From Polaromonas sp. 39-63-25 (lineage in GTDB: Bacteria; Pseudomonadota; Gammaproteobacteria; Burkholderiales; Burkholderiaceae_C), in NCBI RefSeq assembly GCF_002278925.1, contig NZ_NCJH01000004.1:81668-145667 (forward strand): DNA of 64,000 nucleotides, written 5' to 3'. The position numbers were made by a program, and so were the translations under genes. This document shows, piece by piece, positions 8,198 to 15,991 of this stretch (positions are counted from its first letter, which is position 1; every line of letters begins with the position of its first letter). The notes under the pieces are model-generated. The model did no database searches, was not told the DNA's origin, and worked only from the letters and a program-made list of their open reading frames with translations.

Positions 8198-10201
8198 TCA
8201 GTGCGGGTAATCGGCCGAACCCGGCGCAAAACTGATGCGCCGCGTCTCCACCAGGCGCCCGGAGCCGCCGGGGGCTGTCAATATCCGGCCTTCCACCAGT
8301 TCATACCCCAGCAGGGCAAAAACCCGGTTGCGCAGAAAAATCGGGCGGGCATTGCCATACCAGTCGGTGCAGGAGGCGCGGCAGCCGTCGTCCCTGCCGA
8401 CACCCGGCCGCGACGCGAGGCTGCCGATACCGGACAACTTCAGGCGGTTGTTGCGCAGGTACAGCATGCCGGCGGGTTCGTCCCACAGCTGGCGGTAGCC
8501 GCCCTGCCCCGCACCGCGCACCGGCAGGCCCACCACCCCGGAGGTGGCGTCATCGGGCTTGTAGAAAAAACCGTGGCTGCGCGTCTCGCCCTGCGCGGCC
8601 TGCGCCTGCACGTAACGCCCGGCCACGCGCGCCCGGGGTGCCAGTTGCACACTGGAAAAATGCAGGTCCTGCCCGTCCGTGCCCACGGCAATCGCATCGG
8701 CGCCCAGCGCCTCGATGCGGTCCACGCCGTGCGGCAGCGCCAGGGTTTCGCCTCTGGCGGGGTCAGCCAGATGCACCACCTGCAACTGGCCCAGCGTGCC
8801 CGGCGCGGGCCGGCGCCAGCCGCTGCCCGCACCGTAGAGCAGGCGCTGGCCGACAAAACGGTTCTGCAGGCTGCCGTCCCCGGCGGCCGGCAAACGTGTA
8901 TAGGCCTGCTCACCGGCACGGGTCTGGCCATCACCGAAATCACGCACCGGCACACGCAGCAGGGACAGGTTGCCGCCGCTGCCTTCGCCGCGCCACATGC
9001 CGTCCCCGTTGCCGTTGGCGCGCAGCAGCACATTCAGGTAGCCGTCGTCGCCCTCCAGAAACGACATCTGGTCGATCGGGCTGCCCTGCGTTTTGAGCAT
9101 GCTGGGCGCCGCGCCGTCGAGCGGCAGGCGAAACACCGCCGAATGCGATGCGACACGCCCGCTGGCGGCATCGCGCTGGTTGCGCGTGGTCCACACATAC
9201 ACCGCCCGGCTCGAGACATAAAACACCCGGCCGGCCGGCCCCAGCACGGCGCTGGAGCGGCAGTCCAGTTCAGGCAGGGCCAGGTCGCAGCGCACGATGG
9301 TGTGCAGGGTGATGCCTTCCTGCGGGTTCAGCGGTTCGTCCGTGCGGTAAATACGTGTTGCGTCGGCGATGCGTTTGAAGTCCGCGGGTGTCGCGCCCGG
9401 CTGCCAGCGCCGCATCGCGGGCAGGCGTGCCGCCGGATCGGCATGCCAGAGGTTCAGCGGAATGGGGGTGTACAGGATGAGCTCGCTGCCAATCAGGCGG
9501 CTGGCGTAGTTGCGCGAGGAGTAGTAGTCGCTGGAGCGCACATGGTATGTGGCGCGGTAGCTGAGCCGGCCCGCGTCATCGATGTTGAACAGGCCAAGCT
9601 CCGTCCCGCCGCGCGAATAGCTGTAGCCGATCACGGCCACCGTGTTGCCGGACACCATCATCTCGTCATACCAGGCGCCCGATGGGTTGACATCCGGCGC
9701 GTAGGCGTTGATGGACGACACCGGCAGCAGTTGGTGGCGGTCCACATCGACCGTGAACAAGCGTCCCCGGCGCAGGATGACCAGGTGCTTGCCATGCACC
9801 TTGACAATGCCGCCCTCATCCACGCCGGCCGTCTGGTTGTTGGTGATGGACTCGGCGGCGCCGGCCGCGGCAGGCGCCGGAGCAGCCATGGCCATGGCGG
9901 TCGGGGCGGGAGGGTTCGGCCGGGAGGCCCAGGTCTTGCCCGGGTTCTCGGCCTCCCATTTTTTCCGGACTTCTTCCTGCCGCAGCCGGCGTTCCTCTTC
10001 CTGCCTGCGGCGTTCTTCCTCGCGGCGCTGGCGCTCCACCACAAAGGGCTCGAACCAGGCCTGCAAGGCGGCCTCGTCGACAAAGGCTGTCAGGTTTCTG
10101 GCCGGTGTGAAGGCCTCACCCTGTGCCTGTGCCTGCGCCTGCGCGACAAGCCCTGCACCACACATCGCCACCCCCGCGAGGGCCTTCAACAACCAGGACA
10201 T
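8198..10201 (-). CDS. Secreted protein with C-terminal beta-propeller domain
   Basis: About 667 residues from ATG 10201, preceded by AAGGAAA. A Sec signal peptide (MSWLLKALAGVAMCGAGLVAQAQA) is followed by a very charged Glu/Arg helix (RQRREEERRRQEEERRLRQEE, about residues 52-74) that may form a coiled coil. The hallmark of the Beta_propel family, TNNQTAGVDEGGIVKVHGKHL, is near residues 120-140, followed by repeated beta-blade segments. Members are secreted, probably calcium-binding, and of unknown role. It ends about 30 bases before dnaX in the same direction, so the two may share transcripts. Confidence 0.8.
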   Translation of the reverse strand: MSWLLKALAGVAMCGAGLVAQAQAQAQGEAFTPARNLTAFVDEAALQAWFEPFVVERQRREEERRRQEEERRLRQEEVRKKWEAENPGKTWASRPNPPAPTAMAMAAPAPAAAGAAESITNNQTAGVDEGGIVKVHGKHLVILRRGRLFTVDVDRHQLLPVSSINAYAPDVNPSGAWYDEMMVSGNTVAVIGYSYSRGGTELGLFNIDDAGRLSYRATYHVRSSDYYSSRNYASRLIGSELILYTPIPLNLWHADPAARLPAMRRWQPGATPADFKRIADATRIYRTDEPLNPQEGITLHTIVRCDLALPELDCRSSAVLGPAGRVFYVSSRAVYVWTTRNQRDAASGRVASHSAVFRLPLDGAAPSMLKTQGSPIDQMSFLEGDDGYLNVLLRANGNGDGMWRGEGSGGNLSLLRVPVRDFGDGQTRAGEQAYTRLPAAGDGSLQNRFVGQRLLYGAGSGWRRPAPGTLGQLQVVHLADPARGETLALPHGVDRIEALGADAIAVGTDGQDLHFSSVQLAPRARVAGRYVQAQAAQGETRSHGFFYKPDDATSGVVGLPVRGAGQGGYRQLWDEPAGMLYLRNNRLKLSGIGSLASRPGVGRDDGCRASCTDWYGNARPIFLRNRVFALLGYELVEGRILTAPGGSGRLVETRRISFAPGSADYPH

Positions 10202-10275
10202 GTTTTTTTCCTTGAAAGGCCAGACTATTTTTAAGCTATTCAATGATATTCGGGCCGGGGGCGCCGCGCCTCGCA

Positions 10276-10281
10276 TAAAAT
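10276..10281 (+). promoter_or_regulatory. Candidate -10 box for the SRP RNA gene
   Basis: TAAAAT lies 5 bases before the predicted 5' end of the 4.5S RNA at 10287. No good -35 hexamer is visible at the usual spacing, so the promoter call is tentative. Confidence 0.4.
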
Positions 10282-10286
10282 AGTGA

Positions 10287-10384
10287 GTGACGGGCCTTCC
10301 CGCATGGTGAAGCGGCCAACCGGGTCAGATGGGGAACCAAGCAGCCCTAACTGTCGAGCCAGTGCCGGGGTCGAGGTCCGTCAC
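10287..10384 (+). ncRNA. ffs: 4.5S signal recognition particle RNA
   Basis: The conserved domain IV core is present: GGTCAG on one side (about 10323-10328), GGAACCAAGCAGCC (10332-10345) in the tip region and GTGCCGGG beyond it. These include the GGAA-type tetraloop and asymmetric loop bases that bind Ffh. The ends pair: GTGACGGGCCT at 10287-10297 with AGGTCCGTCAC at 10374-10384, 11 pairs with one G-U. The RNA joins Ffh to form the particle that targets membrane proteins. A strong terminator follows at 10397-10428. Confidence 0.93.
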
Positions 10385-10396
10385 CTTATTTCAAAG

Positions 10397-10428
10397 AACA
10401 GGGCATCCATGGATGCCCTGTTTTTTTT
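10397..10428 (+). terminator. Rho-independent terminator of ffs
   Basis: A perfect palindrome around AACAGGGCATCC/GGATGCCCTGTT (10397-10422) is followed by eight T residues. It sits 13 bases after the SRP RNA 3' end. Confidence 0.92.
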
Positions 10429-10558
10429 CACCTGCACGCTGATGCAGTGAAAAAATTCACATCCAGCCCCCGCCACGCCAAATTCCTACAAACGGATGCG
10501 GCGCCTGCCTGCCGTTTCGGGCTTTCTCCATCGCAAACTTTTCCCTAGAATTTTTTGC

Positions 10559-10765
10559 ATGGATACATTTGAAAAACCAACCCACGAGGAACTGGCCCGC
10601 TACCTGAAGGCACTGGGCCGGCTGATCAAGGCGGAGTCACAACGGCTGGAGGCAATCTACGAGTTGTCGAAGGTGGGGCCGGACGACTTCCTGCGGCTGC
10701 ATGTCGAGTCGGAACGGCTGCACGCCTGGAGCAACTACTTCGAGCGGCGCGAAGGCGTGATCTAG
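10559..10765 (+). CDS. Small hypothetical protein, charged helical
   Basis: A 68-residue protein starting ATG 10559 (MDTFEKPTHEELARYLKALG). It is mostly amphipathic helix with many Glu, Lys and Arg (KAESQRLEAIYELSK, VESERLHAWSNYFERREGV). No family is recognised. The earlier in-frame GTG-like codons give an unlikely extension. It faces the gene at 10779-11063 tail to tail with a 13-base gap. Coding is supported by typical local codon use and a clean start and stop; the function is unknown. Confidence 0.6.
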   Translation: MDTFEKPTHEELARYLKALGRLIKAESQRLEAIYELSKVGPDDFLRLHVESERLHAWSNYFERREGVI

Positions 10766-10778
10766 GAGATGAAGGAGA

Positions 10779-11063
10779 TCAGCCTTCGAGAACCTCTTCA
10801 ATCGCCGCCGTGGTCTGCAGCGCATGTTCGGCAATCTGCGCCGACACCAGGGCCAGTGAAGCCAGCGCGTAGGTGCCGCTGATGATGCCCTTGTAGGCCA
10901 CTTCGGCTGCGATGGCGTCCTGCCCCAGCCCTTCGGTGGCGGCCACGATGCAGGCCTCGATGCTGTCCAGCCCGGCGTCGCTGTACAGCTCCTCGCCCTC
11001 GTAGCTGACGCGGTATTCGTACTGGTCCTGCTCCATCAGGTCGATGTGGAAACGCACGATCAT
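10779..11063 (-). CDS. Conserved hypothetical protein
   Basis: A 94-residue protein (MIVRFHIDLMEQDQYEYRVSYEGEELYSDAG...). The first half looks like beta strands (IVRFHIDL, YEYRVSYEGEELY), and the second half is an Ala-rich helical region (SIEACIVAATEGLG, YALASLALVSAQIAEHALQTTAAIEEVLEG). No signal peptide or membrane segment is convincing. No family can be named. It is followed upstream by a dispersed repeat, and it is convergent with the small gene at 10559-10765. Confidence 0.6.
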   Translation of the reverse strand: MIVRFHIDLMEQDQYEYRVSYEGEELYSDAGLDSIEACIVAATEGLGQDAIAAEVAYKGIISGTYALASLALVSAQIAEHALQTTAAIEEVLEG

Positions 11064-11095
11064 GGCAATACCCCTGCAAAAATAAAAACTGGATT

Positions 11096-11151
11096 AGCTA
11101 TCAAATCAATAGCTGTCTTCGCCCGCACAGTATGGACTACAGGCCGAAATG
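11096..11151 (+). repeat. Dispersed repeat family A, intergenic copy
   Basis: GCTATCAAATCAATAGCTGT ... CTACAGGCCGAAATGGC, between the genes at 10779-11063 and 11137-12516. It resembles the copies at 46223-46278 and 52113-52170 and touches the 3' end of the flavoprotein gene. Confidence 0.7.
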
Positions 11152-12516
11152 GCTTAAAACGCCCTGCCCGGCCATACGCCCGCTGGCAAAACAGGCGCTC
11201 AGCAGGTAGCCGCCGGTGGGCGCTTCCCAGTCGAGCATTTCGCCGGCGCAGAACACCGGCTGCGCCACGCCCTGCAAGGTCTGCAGGTGCAACTGGCCGT
11301 CCATGGCGTCGAAAGACACGCCGCCGGCGCTGCTGATGGCTTCATCGATGGGGCGCGCCGCGACCACGCGCACCGGCAAGGCCTTGATCGCACGCGCCAG
11401 TTGCACCGGATCGTTCATCGCTTCCTTGCCGAGCAGCTCATGCAGCATCGCCGCTTTGATGCCTTCGATGCCCAGCCGGCTCTTGAGATGGCTGGACAGC
11501 GAGCGCGAGCCGCGCGGATGGCGCACCTCGACCAGCACCTGCTCGGGCGACTTGTCGGGCAGCAGATCCAGCAGGAAAGTTGCGCTGCCTTTCAGCGCAA
11601 TTTCATCGCGCAGCAGGCTGGAGGCCGCGTAGATCAGGCTGCCTTCGACACCGGTGGCGGTGGCGACGAACTCGCCCTTCCGGCTGAAGCTGCGGCCCTG
11701 CGAATCGGTGAAACTGATGGCCACCGACTTGAAAGGCTGACCGGCAAAACGGCTGGCGAAGTGTTCGGTCCAGCCCGGCTGCTGCGACGGTCCCTGCCCC
11801 ACCAGTTCCCTGAAAAACTCGCGGCGGGTTTCGCCCTGTTCGGCGGCCGCCAGCGCGTGCGGCTCGGGGCCCACGTCAAAGCCGCAGTTCGAAGGCTGCA
11901 GCGGCGCCACGGCCACGCCGCGTGCGGCCAGCAGCGGCACCCAGGCGCCGTCCGAACCGAGCCGCGCCCAACTGCCGCCGCCCAGGGCCAGCACCACCGC
12001 GTCGGCCTGCACCTGCACCGGACCTGTGGGGGTTGAAAACGACAGCGAACCGTCTTCGGCCCAGCCCAGCCAGCGGTGCCGCATGGAGAACTTCACACCC
12101 GCGGCGCGCAGGCGCTGCAGCCAGGCGCGCAGCAGCGGCGCGGCCTTCATGTCCTTGGGAAACACGCGGCCCGAACTGCCGACAAAGGTCTCCACGCCCA
12201 GGGCTTGCGCCCAGGCGCGCAGCTCGGCGGGCCCGAAGGCGGCCAGCAGCGGCTGCAGCTGGGCACTGCGCTCGCCGTAACGGCTGAGGAAAGGTTCGGC
12301 GGCTTCGGAATGGGTGAGGTTCAGCCCGCCCTTGCCGGCCAGCAGGAACTTGCGGCCCACCGAAGGCATGGCGTCGTACACCTGCACGGACAGGGCCGCG
12401 CCGGCACCGGCCAGCACCTCGGCCGCCATGAGTCCGGCTGGGCCGCCGCCAATGATGGCCACACGCCGTGGCGGGGCGGGAGAAGTTGAATCGTTCAAGA
12501 AAATGTCCGTCTGCAC
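11137..12516 (-). CDS. FAD-dependent flavoprotein, HI0933/BaiN-like (TIGR03862 type)
   Basis: A 459-residue NAD(P)/FAD-dependent oxidoreductase. A Rossmann dinucleotide motif VAIIGGGPAGLMAAEVLAGAG lies at about residues 19-39, followed by the family motif GRKFLLAGKGGLNLTHSE (about 54-71). Further motifs are ALGGGSWARLGSDGAW near the middle and PVFCAGEMLDWEAPTGGYLLSACFASGRMAG near the C-terminus, where FAD contacts recur. Members of the HI0933 family have unclear substrates; BaiN in bile-acid bacteria is one characterised relative. It stands alone, oriented like its neighbours. Confidence 0.85.
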   Translation of the reverse strand: MQTDIFLNDSTSPAPPRRVAIIGGGPAGLMAAEVLAGAGAALSVQVYDAMPSVGRKFLLAGKGGLNLTHSEAAEPFLSRYGERSAQLQPLLAAFGPAELRAWAQALGVETFVGSSGRVFPKDMKAAPLLRAWLQRLRAAGVKFSMRHRWLGWAEDGSLSFSTPTGPVQVQADAVVLALGGGSWARLGSDGAWVPLLAARGVAVAPLQPSNCGFDVGPEPHALAAAEQGETRREFFRELVGQGPSQQPGWTEHFASRFAGQPFKSVAISFTDSQGRSFSRKGEFVATATGVEGSLIYAASSLLRDEIALKGSATFLLDLLPDKSPEQVLVEVRHPRGSRSLSSHLKSRLGIEGIKAAMLHELLGKEAMNDPVQLARAIKALPVRVVAARPIDEAISSAGGVSFDAMDGQLHLQTLQGVAQPVFCAGEMLDWEAPTGGYLLSACFASGRMAGQGVLSHFGL

Positions 12517-12574
12517 GTGATGGCAATGTGAAATGGCACAGGAAGCAGCACATCCGGCGGGGCCGGCTTGCTCT

Positions 12575-12620
12575 GTTTTTTATAGCTGGCAGCGCCCGTC
12601 CCTCAGGGGCTGCGATGCAA
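12575..12620 (+). repeat. Dispersed repeat family A, degenerate intergenic copy
   Basis: TTTTTTATAGCTGGCAGCGC ... AGGGGCTGCG, in the 160-base gap between the flavoprotein and the AddA-like gene. It keeps the ATAGCTG and AGGGGCTG blocks; the rest is degenerate. Confidence 0.5.
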
Positions 12621-12676
12621 AAAGACCTAAAGCCTGGCAAAGGTGCCGGTGGCAGGCCGATTCGCTGATGCCTTGA

Positions 12677-15600
12677 TTATTGCAGTTCGCCGGAAAGCTC
12701 GACGACCGTTCCTCGTCCCGTCAGGAAAGCCGCCTTCACTGGCGCGCCGGGGTAAATCAGTTGCACCGCCGCCCGGTAGTCCTGCAACTGGGCCATCAGC
12801 CCAGGCTGCAGCTCCGGCGCGGCTGCCGATTTGTAGTCAAGCACCCACCAGTGGCCTTCATGGCCGGCGTCCTTGCGCTGCACCAGGCGGTCCAGCCGCA
12901 GTGCCTGGCCGGCATAGACCAGATCCACCTCGTTGCCCTGCCAGGCCACAGTTTCCGCGCTCCAGGCCCAGGCACCCTCGCCCGCCAGAATGCGCCCGGC
13001 CAGTCCGGCAGCCTCGGCCGCCTGCGCCGGGCTCAGGCGAAACTCGCGCGCCGCTGCCTTCACCTGTTCCGTCGACAAGGCACCGCCCCACTCCAGCAGG
13101 CGATGCATGGCCTTGCCGATGCGTGCCTTCAGCGAGTCTTCGTCCACCCGCTCCACAGCAGGCGCAGCGGGCGCCAGACCTTCGGGCAAGGCAGGCAGCT
13201 CGGGCAGGTAAAACACGCCGCTGTCCGCCAGGTCCGGCCGCGCTGCGGCAGATTCGTCGGCCACCGGTGCAGGCAGCTCGCCCACCAGTGCCTGCAAGCG
13301 CTGCCACCAGCTTTCAGTGGTCACGCGGTGCGGTGCTATGGAGGAAATCACCAGCGTATGGCGGGCGCGCGTCAGCGCCACATACAGGGCGTTGAGTTCT
13401 TCGCGCTTGCGCGCGGCCAGCTCGCTGGCCAGCGTGTCGGCGGCGCAGGCCGGCGGCCGGCTTTCGCTGACCAGGAAGACAAACTTGCGCGGCTCGGTCG
13501 CCTCGCCGGGCCAGTCGACCAGCACGCCCATGCTGTCGGCGTTGCGTTCCACGGTGTCGGTGTCCAGCAGCAGCACGGCCTCGGCTTCGAGTCCCTTGGC
13601 GCCATGAATCGTCAGTAGCCGGACCGCCTCGCTGCTGACGGCTGCCGGCGCCTGGGTGCCACCGGCCTTGAGCGCGCGCACAAAACCATAAGGCGTGGCG
13701 TAACGCCCACCATCCAGCGCCAGCGACACACCCAGCAGCGCGCGCAGATTCGCCAGCACCGCGCTGCGCTGCGCCGCCGGGGCCGCCGCGCCAAAACGCG
13801 CCAGCACGTCGCCGTCGTCGTAAATGCCCTGCAACGCATCGTGCGGCGGCAGGCGGTCCAGCCAGCTCTTCCACTTGGTCAAAACCGGACCCAGCCCTTT
13901 CAGGTCGGGCGCAAGCAGCTCCTCTTTTTGTAGCAGGCTGTACCACGGCAGGTGGTGCTCGCGCTGCAGCAGGGCCAGTTGCACCAGGCATTCATCGCCC
14001 AGGCCAAACAGCGGGGAACGCAACGCGCGCGCCAGCGACAGGTCGTGCTGCGGCGACACCAGCACGTCGAGCAGCGCCACCACATCCAGCACTTCGCAGC
14101 AGTCGATGAGTTCGGTTTTCTCACCCACTTGTGCAGGGATGTGCAGCGCACGCAGTTCATCCTGCAGCGGCAGCAGGCCGGCGCGCTTGCGCGAGAGGAC
14201 CATCACGTCTTGCGGCCTGAGGCCACCCGCTACCTGTTCTGAAATCCAGGCAGCAGCCTGGCGCGCTTCGCGCGTGCGCAGGGTTTCTTCCGGCAGCTCG
14301 CGCGGCGTTGTCAGGCTGTCGCGCCAGCCGGCGGCCAGCGGCGAGGTTTCTTCTTCGTCCTTGTTCCGCGGGATGGGCGGCAGGCGGCCCACGGCGCCGG
14401 CCAGGCCCGAGGCCGTGGTGTGTTCGCGAAAGCCCTCGTACGCGTCGGTTTCGCGCGCTGTGGCCATGACCGAGTTGACGGTGTCGATCACGGCTTCTGC
14501 ATTGCGCCGGGTGTGGTCGCAGCTGAGCAGATCACCGCCCAGGCCGTGCACCACAAAAGCCTGCGCGGCACGAAACACCTGCGGCTCGGCACGGCGGAAG
14601 CGGTAAATGCTTTGTTTGGGGTCACCCACCAGGAACACGCTGGGTGCGGTGCCGGCACCCGAGTAGCCGATGAGCCAGGCGTACAGCGCCTGCCACTGCA
14701 GCGGGTTGGTGTCCTGGAACTCGTCGATCATCAAATGCCGGATGCGCGCGTCCAGCCGCTCCTGCACCCAGCCCGACAGCACCGGGTCGGCCAGCATCAG
14801 CAGCGCGGCGCGTTCAACATCGTTCATGTCGACCCAGCCGCGGTCGCGCTTCAAGCCGGTGAACTGGGCAATCAGCACACGCGTCAGGCGCGCCATGCGC
14901 TGCTGGTAGAGCCAGGCGTCGTGCTGCTGGCGGGCCGCCACCACGCGCAGCACCAGATCCTGGGCCATGCGTACCTGTTCGATGCCGACGATTTTTTCGC
15001 CGAACTTGCGGGGCGTGCCCTTGTCGGTCAGCAGGGCCGCGATGGCCGCCGGGAAGTCGCCGGCCGTCAGCGCACGCTCCAGCTCCACCCCCTTGGCCGA
15101 AAAAGTCGGCGCGCTCGCGCGGCCCAGCGCCACGGCGGCGTCACTGAGGGTTTGCCGGTGAAAGCGGTTGGTGCTGAGCGACTCTTCCGGTTCATCAAGG
15201 CCGCCAAATTCGGTGAACTGTGCGCTGAAGGCTTGCACCGAGGTGTCGATCACGCCTTTTTCATCGGCCAGCGTGAACTCGGTGCGCTTGTCGAGTGCGG
15301 CCTGCAGCGCCTTGTCGGTCTGGAAGCGCCCATAGGCCAGCACCACCGCCTCAAAGTCGGCCTTGAGCGCGGCATCAGCCGAAACGGCTGCGTAAAAGCG
15401 CCGCCACACCAGCGCGCGCGCCGGCGCGTCGTCTTCCAGCAGCTCGTAGTTCACCGGCAGCTCCAGGCGCTGCAGCACCGCCACCGGCGCGCTGCGCAGC
15501 AGGGCCGCAAACCAGCTGTGGAAGGTGCGGATCTGCACCGAGCGGCCGCTGGCCAGAATGGATCGGTATAAATTTGATAGCTGCTCGCGCACGGCCTGTG

Positions 15601-15991
15601 CGGACTGCAGGCCTTTTTGGCTTGAAAAATCAGCCTGGACGCCGCGCATCTCCAGTTCGCGCTGAAGGGTGGCGTCATCGGCATGGGCAAAAGCCTTGAG
15701 CCATTCGTCCAGCCGCTCGCGCATTTCGCCGGCGGCTTTTTTGGTGAAGGTGATGGCCAGAATCTCGTGCGGCAGCACCTGCTGCCCCGGTGCAGCCGTG
15801 GCCCCGTCAAGCAAGGCGCGCACGATGCGCGACACCAGCATCCAGGTCTTGCCCGCACCGGCGCAGGCCTCCACCGCCACGCTGCGCCGCGGGTCGCAGG
15901 CGATGGCGTAGAACGCATCAGCGGAGACCGGCGCGCCGTTGCACTCGTAGGCGGCGGTGTGGGGAATCAGCGATGGGGTTGAAGCGCTCAT
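12677..15991 (-). CDS. UvrD/RecB-family helicase-exonuclease, AddA-like
   Basis: A 1104-residue superfamily 1A helicase with a C-terminal nuclease. Visible motifs in order: Walker A EACAGAGKTW (about residues 41-50), FTKKAAGEMRERL, TFHSWFAALL, DEFQDTNPLQW, GDPKQSIYRFRRAEP, TIHGAKGLEAEAVLLLDTD, LYVALTRARHTL, then GKAMHRLLEWG and WVLDYKSAAAPE of a PD-(D/E)XK nuclease. This is the AddA plan of double-strand-break end processing. It overlaps the AddB-like gene by 4 bases at 15988-15991 and forms a complex-forming pair with it. A dispersed repeat is read in frame at 15567-15631 (about residues 121-142), between helicase motifs Ia and Ic. Confidence 0.88.
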   Translation of the reverse strand: MSASTPSLIPHTAAYECNGAPVSADAFYAIACDPRRSVAVEACAGAGKTWMLVSRIVRALLDGATAAPGQQVLPHEILAITFTKKAAGEMRERLDEWLKAFAHADDATLQRELEMRGVQADFSSQKGLQSAQAVREQLSNLYRSILASGRSVQIRTFHSWFAALLRSAPVAVLQRLELPVNYELLEDDAPARALVWRRFYAAVSADAALKADFEAVVLAYGRFQTDKALQAALDKRTEFTLADEKGVIDTSVQAFSAQFTEFGGLDEPEESLSTNRFHRQTLSDAAVALGRASAPTFSAKGVELERALTAGDFPAAIAALLTDKGTPRKFGEKIVGIEQVRMAQDLVLRVVAARQQHDAWLYQQRMARLTRVLIAQFTGLKRDRGWVDMNDVERAALLMLADPVLSGWVQERLDARIRHLMIDEFQDTNPLQWQALYAWLIGYSGAGTAPSVFLVGDPKQSIYRFRRAEPQVFRAAQAFVVHGLGGDLLSCDHTRRNAEAVIDTVNSVMATARETDAYEGFREHTTASGLAGAVGRLPPIPRNKDEEETSPLAAGWRDSLTTPRELPEETLRTREARQAAAWISEQVAGGLRPQDVMVLSRKRAGLLPLQDELRALHIPAQVGEKTELIDCCEVLDVVALLDVLVSPQHDLSLARALRSPLFGLGDECLVQLALLQREHHLPWYSLLQKEELLAPDLKGLGPVLTKWKSWLDRLPPHDALQGIYDDGDVLARFGAAAPAAQRSAVLANLRALLGVSLALDGGRYATPYGFVRALKAGGTQAPAAVSSEAVRLLTIHGAKGLEAEAVLLLDTDTVERNADSMGVLVDWPGEATEPRKFVFLVSESRPPACAADTLASELAARKREELNALYVALTRARHTLVISSIAPHRVTTESWWQRLQALVGELPAPVADESAAARPDLADSGVFYLPELPALPEGLAPAAPAVERVDEDSLKARIGKAMHRLLEWGGALSTEQVKAAAREFRLSPAQAAEAAGLAGRILAGEGAWAWSAETVAWQGNEVDLVYAGQALRLDRLVQRKDAGHEGHWWVLDYKSAAAPELQPGLMAQLQDYRAAVQLIYPGAPVKAAFLTGRGTVVELSGELQ
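15567..15631 (+). repeat. Dispersed repeat family A inside the addA-like gene
   Basis: AAATTTGATAGCTGCTCGCG ... GCAGGCCTTTTTGGCTTGAA, in the coding strand's complement. The same blocks occur in intergenic copies (TTTGATAGC, G-C-AGG-C). It encodes the helicase segment FSSQKGLQSAQAVREQLSNLY in frame. Confidence 0.7.

Noticed and set aside
7145-10234. Very long open frame of about 1030 codons on the + strand opposite dnaX and the beta-propeller gene
   Set aside because: It is a shadow of the high-GC coding strand: both real genes have complete families and starts on the minus strand, and this translation is low-complexity His/Arg/Gly with no domain.
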